From Sphingomonas panni (GTDB taxonomy: Bacteria > Pseudomonadota > Alphaproteobacteria > Sphingomonadales > Sphingomonadaceae), in NCBI RefSeq assembly GCF_022664435.1, contig NZ_JAKREU010000001.1, positions 620,001 to 684,000 of the forward strand: a DNA stretch of 64,000 nucleotides, given 5' to 3'. Each line of letters begins with the position of its first letter. Within the stretch, counting starts at the first letter, position 1. A program made the translations under genes and the position numbers. The notes below the pieces were generated by a model. That model ran no database searches, was not told the DNA's origin, and saw only the letters and a program-made list of their open reading frames with translations. This document shows, piece by piece, positions 17,796 to 24,945 of this stretch.

Positions 17796-18227
17796 CTACC
17801 GCCCCTCCGACTGCAGATAGGCGATCAGGTCCGCCCGCTCCATCGGATCGCGTACCCCGGCAAAGGCCATGCGCGTACCCGGCACGACCTGCATCGGCGC
17901 GGCGAGCCATGCATCCATCCGGGCCGCGTCCCACCGCCCGCCATGGTCGATCAACGCCTGGGTATAGCCGAAGCGCGGGTTGCTCGCGACCGCCCGGCCG
18001 ATGACCCCGTGGAGATTGGGTCCGGCCAACGACTGCCCACCCGCACCGATGGTGTGGCACGCAGCACATTGTCCGAAGGCGCGACGCCCCGCGCCGACGT
18101 CGGCGACGCGCAGCAATGCGGTCAGGTCCGGGTTCGGCCCGGCACGACGCAACCGGTCGGCGCGGCCGGCATCGCCGCCGCCGCATCCGGCGAGCAGCAG
18201 CGCAGCTCCGGCCAGCCACCTCCGCAT
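17796..18227 (-). CDS. Class I cytochrome c lipoprotein
   Basis: 143 residues. The N-terminus is a lipoprotein signal with lipobox LLAGC, so the mature protein is tethered in the envelope. The heme motif CAACH lies near 57-61, and the distal methionine is in GTRMAFAG near 120. It resembles small soluble c550/c552-type electron carriers. The start shares one base with the stop of the upstream SGNH hydrolase gene (TGATG), which suggests coupling. The electron partner cannot be deduced from the neighbours. Confidence 0.85.
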   Translation of the reverse strand: MRRWLAGAALLLAGCGGGDAGRADRLRRAGPNPDLTALLRVADVGAGRRAFGQCAACHTIGAGGQSLAGPNLHGVIGRAVASNPRFGYTQALIDHGGRWDAARMDAWLAAPMQVVPGTRMAFAGVRDPMERADLIAYLQSEGR

Positions 18228-19081
18228 CAGCGGTCCTGGCGCAGCGTTTCCCACGCGATCCGCTGCAACGCGACGGCCTGCTCGCCCGTCAGGCCGAGAT
18301 CGGCGGCGGAACGCTCGCCCGCGCCCAGTTGCCGGACGTCATAGCCGGTTACCCGGCCGAAAATGGTCAGGGCCTCCAGATAATAGCCCGCGCTGCTGCC
18401 GTGATAATGATCGTCCGCCCACAGCCCGAGCCTGCCCGGATCGATCCCGTCATAGGGGTTGGCATCGGCCACCCCGAGCGCGATCGCACGGTTCCACGCC
18501 GATCCCACGGGGATCGTGCCGGCGATGCCGCGCACGGTGCGCGCCACGCCGCGATTCGCGGCGGCAAGGTCGTTCGCCATCGTCATGATCGGCATCCCCG
18601 ACCAGCGACTGCCGGGCCGATAGGTCAGGTCAGCCCGCGACCAGGTTTCGACGAGGTTCACCTGCGCCCGGGGGTTCCGCGCATGGACGAGAGCCGCCAA
18701 CTGCCCCGCCGCGATGCCGTGGCGCGTCGGGTCGCCCGGATTTTCCGCATCGAGCGTCGAATAGCCCTGCAGGATCACCACGTCCCAGCGCCGGTCGATC
18801 GCCGCGCGCTTGTTGGCATAGTGAAACGCGAGATCCTTGCCCGGCGAGGTTTCGAGCGACACGCTCCAGTCCAGTCCGGCCTGTTCGGCGAAGCTGCGGA
18901 ACAGCGCCGGCACGCCGCCGATGCCTTCGCGGTTGAGGTCGGTGACGCTGTCGGGGCGGTAGCGTTCGACCGGCGACCCCGCGCCGAAGGTGAAGCTGTT
19001 GCCGACGAACAGGATGTCGCGCGCGGTGGCGGGTGCCGCGATCAGGATCAGGGCGGCTATGCCGGAAAACAGACGGTGCAT
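18227..19081 (-). CDS. Secreted SGNH-type hydrolase
   Basis: 284 residues with a signal peptide (about 1-20, cut near ATARD). The block I nucleophile is the serine in VGNSFTFG (near 25-32), and the C-terminal catalytic Asp/His pair appears as DDHYHGS near 228-234. These are marks of SGNH esterases/lipases; the substrate is unknown, and an acyl or acetyl esterase role in the periplasm is a guess. Start at MHRLFSG, the first methionine that gives a signal peptide. Coupled to the downstream cytochrome c gene. Confidence 0.78.
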   Translation of the reverse strand: MHRLFSGIAALILIAAPATARDILFVGNSFTFGAGSPVERYRPDSVTDLNREGIGGVPALFRSFAEQAGLDWSVSLETSPGKDLAFHYANKRAAIDRRWDVVILQGYSTLDAENPGDPTRHGIAAGQLAALVHARNPRAQVNLVETWSRADLTYRPGSRWSGMPIMTMANDLAAANRGVARTVRGIAGTIPVGSAWNRAIALGVADANPYDGIDPGRLGLWADDHYHGSSAGYYLEALTIFGRVTGYDVRQLGAGERSAADLGLTGEQAVALQRIAWETLRQDR

Positions 19082-19123
19082 CCCGCGGCTATACCGCACC
19101 GGCCGAGCAGCGCCCACCCCGCA

Positions 19124-19777
19124 TCAGGCGGCAGCGGCGGCGAACTCGCCGCGCAGATCTTCGATGGTGGCGGTCAGGTGGCGGGTCAGCATCGCGTGGA
19201 CCGCATCGGCGTCGCGCGCCAGCCACGCTTCCAGCAGGGCGCGATGTTCGTCCTGCGCGCGGATGCCGCGTCCGGCAGGCCGCAGATGCGCGACGACATA
19301 GCGTTCGGCCAGTACCGACAGGCGCTGCACCAGGTCGATGGTCAGGTCGCGCCCCGCCGCCGCGACCAGTGCGGCGTGGAAGGCGCGGTTGCGCGCCGCC
19401 GCGTCGAGCAGGTCGTTGTCCTGCCCTTCCTGCAACCGGTCGAACGCGGCGATCGCTGCCGCGCGATAATGGTCGTCGGCGTGCAGCGCGGCATAGGCCG
19501 CTGCCGTCGGTTCCACCGCGATGCGCAGTTCGTAGATTTCCTCGGCCTGCGACGCCGACATCGGGCGGACGGTGTAGCCGCGATTGGCCTGCCCCGCGAC
19601 CAGTCCTTCCTGTTCCAGCCGGGCGAGCGCCTCGCGCAGCGGAATCTTGCTGACGCCCAGTTCGCTGGCCAGTGCATCCTGCCGGATCGGCACGGTTTCG
19701 GGCAGTGCGCCGCTGACGATCCGCTCCCGCACGATTTCGAACACGCGATCCGACAGGGTTCGAACGACGATGGTCAC
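19124..19777 (-). CDS. GntR-family regulator with FCD domain
   Basis: 217-residue transcription factor. An N-terminal winged helix (about 10-75) includes the recognition segment SKIPLREALARLEQEGLV (43-60), and the C-terminal FCD domain (about 80-205) has the Asp/His pattern (HAALVAAAG, DEHRALLEAW) that usually binds a metal and a small carboxylic acid. The target genes are not evident; the SGNH-cytochrome pair downstream on the same strand is one possibility. Upstream, near 19855-19885, an AT-rich stretch with AGTA/TACT symmetry could be its operator. Confidence 0.88.
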   Translation of the reverse strand: MTIVVRTLSDRVFEIVRERIVSGALPETVPIRQDALASELGVSKIPLREALARLEQEGLVAGQANRGYTVRPMSASQAEEIYELRIAVEPTAAAYAALHADDHYRAAAIAAFDRLQEGQDNDLLDAAARNRAFHAALVAAAGRDLTIDLVQRLSVLAERYVVAHLRPAGRGIRAQDEHRALLEAWLARDADAVHAMLTRHLTATIEDLRGEFAAAAA

Positions 19778-20002
19778 GCTGCATTCCTTAGTGCGAGGCG
19801 GTCCGTTGCCGGATTACGCAGAGGAGAGGTCGCCCGTCACCGGGTCATCCGAAAGTAGTACATATTCAAAAAATACTAGTGCGAGCAATCCCTTCATTCC
19901 CTTTGTGACAGCGGTTACCCCGACCGCGCTGTTCGTAGCGATTGCACGGCTGGGCGCAGGACCGCTTGTTGCCGCCGCCCGGGCGTGGAACGATCGCGGG
20001 CA

Positions 20003-20689
20003 ATGATTGCGTTCCGCCGGTCGATCCTGTTCCCGTTGCTGCTGCTGTCCGCCTGTATCGGGGGCGAACGTCGCGATGCGCCGCCACCGCCCCGCCCCAT
20101 CGCCGCCCACCCGTCCGGTCCGGTGACGCTGTCGGGACAGACGCCGCGCGATACGCAGCAATGCTTTGCCGACCTGTCGAAGGCAGAGGTGCGGTTCAGC
20201 CCGTTGCCCGATCGCGATTACGGGTCGGGCTGCGTCGTGCTGGGCGCGGTGCAGCTGCTCGATATCGGCGTGCCGGTCGCGGGGCTGAAGGCGATACGCT
20301 GTCCCGCCGCACGGGCACTGGTCGGTTGGGTCCGGTATGGCGTGCGCCCGGCCGCGCGACAGATACTGGGCAGCGAGGTCGTCCGGATCGACAGCTATGG
20401 CACCTATTCGTGCCGCGGCATCATCGGCGGCGGTCCCCGGTCCGCCGGGCGGGTGTCCGAACATGGGCTGGCCAATGCGGTCGATATCGGCGGCTTCACG
20501 CTGGCGGACGGCCGGCGGATCGTGCTGGAGCGCGACTGGAACGGTACCGACCCGCAAGTGCGCGAATTCCTGCGCATCGTGCATCGCTCCGCCTGCAAGC
20601 GGTTCGTCACGACCCTCGGCCCGGAGTATAACGCCGCGCATCGCAACCACTTTCATTTCGACATGGGCGGACGGCCGCTTTGCCGCTGA
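20003..20689 (+). CDS. Extensin-like C-terminal domain lipoprotein
   Basis: 228 residues. The N-terminal signal ends in a lipobox (LLSAC near 15-19), followed by a Pro-rich linker. The C-terminal 170 residues match the bacterial extensin-like family, with SEHGLANAVDIGGF near 152-165 and AHRNHFHFDM near 212-221; the His-x(6)-Asp and His-x-His patterns resemble those of VanY/MepA-type zinc peptidases. A cell-wall peptidase role is therefore possible but unproven. Start at the ATG; a GTG 18 bases upstream is in frame. Confidence 0.8.
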   Translation: MIAFRRSILFPLLLLSACIGGERRDAPPPPRPIAAHPSGPVTLSGQTPRDTQQCFADLSKAEVRFSPLPDRDYGSGCVVLGAVQLLDIGVPVAGLKAIRCPAARALVGWVRYGVRPAARQILGSEVVRIDSYGTYSCRGIIGGGPRSAGRVSEHGLANAVDIGGFTLADGRRIVLERDWNGTDPQVREFLRIVHRSACKRFVTTLGPEYNAAHRNHFHFDMGGRPLCR

Positions 20690-20738
20690 AGCATCGCGCT
20701 TGCCGCTTTTCCCGAGCGTGCTTACAACCCTGTCACCT

Positions 20739-21602
20739 ATGACCGATACAAAAGTCCCGTCCCGCGTGTTCCGCGGGGCCAAGCAGGAAGCCGAAGCGGC
20801 CCGCGCGCAGCTGTCGACCCCCCAGACCGAACACCCCGCCTATCGACTGGCGTTCCAGGACATGGAATTCCTGTTGCGCGAGGATCTGCGGCCGGTGCGG
20901 TTCCAGCTCGAGCTGCTGAAACCCTCGCTGCTGCTCGACGAGGCGAACATCGCCTCGACCTTCGTCATCTATGGCTCGGCCCGCATCCCGGAGCCGGAAA
21001 AGGCCGAAATGCTGCTCGACCTAGCACAGGACGACAAGTCGCGCGCGATCGCCGAACGCATCGTCGCCAAGTCGCATTATTACGACGTGGCGCGCGAGCT
21101 GGCCTTCAACGCCAGCCAGTTCCCCGACGACGTCAACGGCAAGCGCCACTTCGTGGTCTGTTCGGGCGGCGGCCCGTCGATCATGGAAGCCGCCAATCGC
21201 GGTGCGAACGAGGCCGGTGCCGAATCGATCGGCCTGAACATCGTCCTGCCCCACGAGCAGGCCCCCAATCCATACGTCACGCCCGCGCTGTCGATGCAGT
21301 TCCACTATTTCGCGCTGCGCAAGATGCACTTCCTGCTGCGCGCCCGCGCGGTGGCGGTGTTCCCCGGCGGCTTCGGCACCTTCGACGAGAGTTTCGAGCT
21401 GCTGACCCTGATCCAGACCGGCAAGATCGAACCGATCCCGGTGCTGTTCTATGGCCGCGAATTCTGGGACCGGGTCGTCAACTGGGACGCGCTGGTCGAG
21501 GAAGGCGTGATTTCGGAACGCGACCTCGACCTCATCACCTTCGTCGAAACGGCGGAGGAAGGGTGGAACGTGGTGCAGAAATTCTACGCCGACCGCAAAT
21601 AG
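20739..21602 (+). CDS. LOG family protein (TIGR00730-like)
   Basis: 287 residues with the LOG (Lonely Guy) nucleotide-binding fold. The motifs GGGPSIMEAANRG near 144-156 and PGGFGTFDE near 207-215 are those of cytokinin riboside 5'-monophosphate phosphoribohydrolase and related nucleotide phosphoribohydrolases. It carries an N-terminal extension of about 70 residues relative to short LOG proteins, as in many proteobacterial homologues. The bacterial physiological substrate is probably a nucleotide monophosphate such as AMP. It follows the extensin-like gene by 49 bases. Confidence 0.86.
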   Translation: MTDTKVPSRVFRGAKQEAEAARAQLSTPQTEHPAYRLAFQDMEFLLREDLRPVRFQLELLKPSLLLDEANIASTFVIYGSARIPEPEKAEMLLDLAQDDKSRAIAERIVAKSHYYDVARELAFNASQFPDDVNGKRHFVVCSGGGPSIMEAANRGANEAGAESIGLNIVLPHEQAPNPYVTPALSMQFHYFALRKMHFLLRARAVAVFPGGFGTFDESFELLTLIQTGKIEPIPVLFYGREFWDRVVNWDALVEEGVISERDLDLITFVETAEEGWNVVQKFYADRK

Positions 21603-21639
21603 GGCGCGTCCCTGCGTCCGGGCACCACTTCGCCCCAAT

Positions 21640-21724
21640 CGTCACCCCAGCGAAGGCTGGGGTCTCTCGGTAAGGGGCGGGACAGGAGCCGCGGGAGACC
21701 CCGGCCTTCGCCGGGGTGACGACG
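21640..21724. repeat. REP-like palindrome pair, locus 2
   Basis: CGTCACCCCAGCGAAGGCTG starts at 21640, with an inverted copy (GGCCTTCGCCGGGGTGACGACG) ending about 21724. This is a diverged member of the family at 14816, 24744, 45534, 54303 and 54426. It sits between convergent genes, the LOG-family gene and lysS. Confidence 0.75.
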
Positions 21725-21796
21725 GGGGGCGGACGGAAGCTGTGTCGGCCCCCGCCACCCCGGATCAGGTCTGGGATGACATGGGGGCCGTAGCGG

Positions 21797-23335
21797 TCAG
21801 CGCGCCAGCGCCTCGGCAATCAGCTTGCGGGTATTGTCGATGCCGTAGAGCGCGATGAAGCTGCCCATGCGCGGCCCCTGTGCCGTGCCGAGCAGCGTTT
21901 CGTAGCAGGCCTTGAACCAGTCGCGCAGCGATTCGAACCCGGCGGTCTTGCCGATCTCGTACACCGCGTTCTGGATGTCCTCGGCGCTCGCATCGGCCGG
22001 CATCGCCGCCAGATCGGCATCGAGCCGTTCGAGCGCGGCGCGCTCCACCTCGGTCGGGGCGCGGCGCACCGGCTTTTCTGCCACGTCGCGAACATAGGCC
22101 AGCGCATGGTCGATCAGCGCGTCGAGCGCAGGATAGCGCTCCGCCGACGCGTCCTCGACATAGTTTGCCAGATAGCCCCATACCTGCGCCTTCGTCGCCT
22201 CGCCCATTACCCCGACGAGGTTGAGCAACAGGCCGAAGGTGACCGGCAGCGTCTCGGCCGGCGGCTCCCCGCCATGGATGTGGTGGACCGGATTGCCCAG
22301 CTTCTGTTCGATCGGCTGGGCGGCGTAATTGCCGCGAAACTGCCAATATTCGTCGATCGCGCGCGGGATCACGCCCAGATGCAGCTGCTTGGCCTTTTTC
22401 GGCTCACGATAGGCGTAGAAGGCGACGCTTTCGGGCGGGCCATAGGTCAACCATTGTTCGAGGCTGAGGCCGTTGCCCTTCGACTTCGAAATCTTCTGGC
22501 CATGTTCGTCGAGGAACATCTCGTAATTGAAGCCCTCGGGCGGACGCGCGCCCAGCACGCGGGCGATCTTCGACGACTGGGTGACCGAATCGATCAGGTC
22601 CTTGCCCGCCATTTCGTAATCGACGCCGAGCGCGACCCAGCGCATCGCCCAGTCGACCTTCCATTGCAGCTTGGCACCGCCCGACAGGACCGATTGTTCG
22701 ACGCGGGTGTCACCGTCCATGAACGCGACCATGCCGGTATCGGCGTCCAGCACCTCGACCGGCACCTGCAACACGATCCCGCTGGTGGGGGAAATCGGCA
22801 GCACCGGCGAATAGGTCGCGCGGCGTTCGGCCCCCAGCGTCGGCAGCATGATGTCGAGGATCGACTGATAGTGGCGCAGCACGCCCTTCAACGCGTCGTC
22901 GAACCTGCCGCCGCGATAATAATCGGTCGACGACGCGAACTCATAGTCGAAGCCATATTGGTCGAGGAACGCGCGCAGCCGGGCGTTGTTGTGCGCGGCA
23001 AAGCTCGGATGAGTGCCGAACGGATCGGGAATTTCGCTGAGCGGCTTGCCCAGATGTTCGCGCAGCATGTCGCCGTTCGGCACATTGTCCGGCACCTTGC
23101 GCAGGCCGTCCATATCGTCCGAAAACGCGATCAGCCGCGTCGGCTGGTCGGACAGTTCCATGAACGCCTTGCGCACCATCGTCGTGCGCAGCACTTCATT
23201 GAACGTGCCGATATGCGGCAGGCCCGAGGGGCCATAGCCCGTTTCGAACAGGATCGGTGCGCTGCCCGGCTTCCCCTGCGGATAGCGCTTCAACAGCTTG
23301 CGCGCCTCCTCATAGGGCCAAGCCTTTGAAACCAT
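21797..23335 (-). CDS. lysS: Lysyl-tRNA synthetase, class I
   Basis: 512-residue class I (archaeal-type) LysRS, which charges tRNA-Lys. The signature motifs are GLPHIGT near 38-44 (HIGH) and KISKSKGN near 280-287 (KMSKS); the fold is unrelated to the class II enzyme of E. coli. Class I LysRS is characteristic of alphaproteobacteria. The start is placed at MVSKAWPYEEA; an ATG ten codons upstream (23365) is possible, and neither has a strong ribosome-binding site. It is monocistronic, flanked by a REP pair. Confidence 0.93.
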   Translation of the reverse strand: MVSKAWPYEEARKLLKRYPQGKPGSAPILFETGYGPSGLPHIGTFNEVLRTTMVRKAFMELSDQPTRLIAFSDDMDGLRKVPDNVPNGDMLREHLGKPLSEIPDPFGTHPSFAAHNNARLRAFLDQYGFDYEFASSTDYYRGGRFDDALKGVLRHYQSILDIMLPTLGAERRATYSPVLPISPTSGIVLQVPVEVLDADTGMVAFMDGDTRVEQSVLSGGAKLQWKVDWAMRWVALGVDYEMAGKDLIDSVTQSSKIARVLGARPPEGFNYEMFLDEHGQKISKSKGNGLSLEQWLTYGPPESVAFYAYREPKKAKQLHLGVIPRAIDEYWQFRGNYAAQPIEQKLGNPVHHIHGGEPPAETLPVTFGLLLNLVGVMGEATKAQVWGYLANYVEDASAERYPALDALIDHALAYVRDVAEKPVRRAPTEVERAALERLDADLAAMPADASAEDIQNAVYEIGKTAGFESLRDWFKACYETLLGTAQGPRMGSFIALYGIDNTRKLIAEALAR

Positions 23336-23446
23336 TGCTGCATTGCGAAGTTCTGCGTCGATCATCCGATCCAGATACGCGGTCGGCCGCAGAATTTCCA
23401 CCTGTCGCGACGCAACCATGCGCGTTGTCGGGCGTAGCGTGGGACG

Positions 23447-24340
23447 ATGATCGTATCCGACACCCCCCGCCTGCCCCGCATCGTCGCCGAGGTATGGAAA
23501 CCGGCACTCGCACTGTTCATCTGGGACGTGATCGTCACGATCGTGTATTTCGTCCTGCCGTTCAAGGCACCGTCACTGCCACTGACCTTGTTCGGTTCCG
23601 CGCTGGCGCTGTTCCTCGGCTTCCGGGTCAATTCGGCCTATGCTCGCTGGTGGGAGGGGCGTTCGCTCTGGGGATTGATGATCAACGCGTCGCGCAACCT
23701 GGCGCGCGGGGCGATCTCGTTCATCGGGCCCGAGGACGAAGGGCAGAAGCGTGACCTCAAGCGCTCGATCGTCCTGCGCCATGTCGCCTATGTAAACGCG
23801 CTGCGCTGCCAGTTGCGCCGGCTGGATTCCAAGGACGACGTGCACCGGTTCCTGTCGCGGGAGGAAGCCGGCGATCCGCTGGGCCGCACCAACGTCGCCA
23901 ACGGCCTGCTCGACGGTACCGGTTCGCGCATCGCCGAGGCGCAACGGCGCGGCTGGATCGACAGCATCCAGCAGACCAGCCTCGAAAGCGTGCTAATCGA
24001 CATCGCCAATGCGCAGGGCGGCATGGAGCGGATCAAGAACACCCCGCTGCCGGTGCAGTATCGCTTCCTGCCGTCGCTGTTCACCCGATTGTTCTGCGTC
24101 GTCCTGCCGATCGGCCTGGTCGAGACGCTGGGCATCGCCACGCCGCTGGGTTCGGGTCTTGCCGGCCTGATGTTTCTCGCGGTGTTGCAGATCGGCGAGG
24201 ATCTGGCCGACCCCTTCGCCAATACCGTCCACGACCTGCCGCTGACCGCGATGTGCCGGACGATCGAGATCGACCTGCTGCAGGCGATCGGCGATCCGGC
24301 TCCCGAACCGCTGACCCCGGTCAAGGGCGTGCTGTGGTGA
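23447..24340 (+). CDS. Bestrophin-family ion channel
   Basis: 297-residue membrane protein of the bestrophin/UPF0187 family. It has two hydrophobic segments near 20-60, the conserved RVNSAYARWWEGR motif near 60-72, two more hydrophobic segments near 210-250, and a cytoplasmic tail with the acidic cluster GEDLADPFANT (about 252-262). Bacterial homologues are pentameric channels, cation-selective in the one studied structurally. The ion carried here is unknown. The gene diverges from lysS. Confidence 0.87.
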   Translation: MIVSDTPRLPRIVAEVWKPALALFIWDVIVTIVYFVLPFKAPSLPLTLFGSALALFLGFRVNSAYARWWEGRSLWGLMINASRNLARGAISFIGPEDEGQKRDLKRSIVLRHVAYVNALRCQLRRLDSKDDVHRFLSREEAGDPLGRTNVANGLLDGTGSRIAEAQRRGWIDSIQQTSLESVLIDIANAQGGMERIKNTPLPVQYRFLPSLFTRLFCVVLPIGLVETLGIATPLGSGLAGLMFLAVLQIGEDLADPFANTVHDLPLTAMCRTIEIDLLQAIGDPAPEPLTPVKGVLW

Positions 24341-24341
24341 C

Positions 24342-24366
24342 GGAACGCGTCGGCGACTGAAACGCT
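24342..24366 (+). promoter_or_regulatory. Candidate EcfG-type promoter
   Basis: GGAAC (24342-24346), a 16-base spacer and CGCT (24363-24366) match GGAAC-N16-CGTT with one mismatch. It lies 22 bases before the ATG of a small hypothetical gene. A second such site occurs at 12413. Chance matches cannot be excluded. Confidence 0.4.
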
Positions 24367-24388
24367 GATCCCGCCGAAAGGATGATCG

Positions 24389-24709
24389 ATGGCCGACGAG
24401 CATAATCCGACGAAGAAGATGGCCGCGAACGCCGAAAAGGGCCTCAAGCTGCGCGAGAAATTCGATCGCGGCGGGACCGATGTCGGCGTGAAGCGCGCGA
24501 AGCAGATCGCCGACGGCGGCCCGATGTCCGACGCCGACGTCAAATCGATGCACAGCTATTTCGCGCGGCACAAGGTCGACAAGGATACCAAGGCGCATAG
24601 CTGGGGCGACGATAACGATCCGTCGGCCGGCTATATCGCGTGGCTGCTATGGGGCGGCGACGAAGGCCGCGACTGGGCGGAACGGCAGCACGAGAAGCTT
24701 GCGGACTAG
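24389..24709 (+). CDS. Small hypothetical protein, phage-associated-like
   Basis: 106 residues, highly charged, no membrane segment. The sequence GLKLREKFDRGGTDVGVKRA (near 18-37) and a C-terminal SAGYIAWLLWGGDEG-type motif (near 79-93) recall a short conserved region found in bacterial hypothetical proteins and some phage structural-gene clusters. I know of no function. No phage genes lie nearby. The ribosome-binding site AAAGGATG precedes the ATG, and a GGAAC-N16-CGCT site lies directly upstream, so stress induction is possible. Confidence 0.65.
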   Translation: MADEHNPTKKMAANAEKGLKLREKFDRGGTDVGVKRAKQIADGGPMSDADVKSMHSYFARHKVDKDTKAHSWGDDNDPSAGYIAWLLWGGDEGRDWAERQHEKLAD

Positions 24710-24743
24710 AACCGGTCGACATTCAGCGCCCATCGCAAACTCT

Positions 24744-24840
24744 CGTCATTCCCGCGCAAGCGGGAGTCCATAGCCGCTGACGTTTCGACCTAATTCGTCA
24801 CGCTAGCGGTTATGGACTCCCGCCTGCGTGGGAGTGACGA
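24744..24840. repeat. REP-like palindrome pair, locus 3
   Basis: CGTCATTCCCGCGCAAGCGG starts at 24744 and the inverted copy (TGGACTCCCGCCTGCGTGGG) ends near 24840. The whole segment could fold into one long hairpin through CATAGCCGCTGACG and CGCTAGCGGTTATGG in the spacer. The spacer is shared with loci at 45534 and 54303. Confidence 0.8.
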
Positions 24841-24945
24841 TGGGGATGGAACGATGAATGTCGATCGGCCTTGGATCCTCCCCTCCGCCGGGAAAGTCCC
24901 CCCGTTCCGCTTCCGTTCTTCACGTCGAGCCGCTAAGGCATTGCG

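Noticed and set aside
19855..19885. AT-rich AGTA/TACT symmetry as a GntR operator
   Set aside because: Too short and imperfect to list as a site; mentioned only in the GntR entry.
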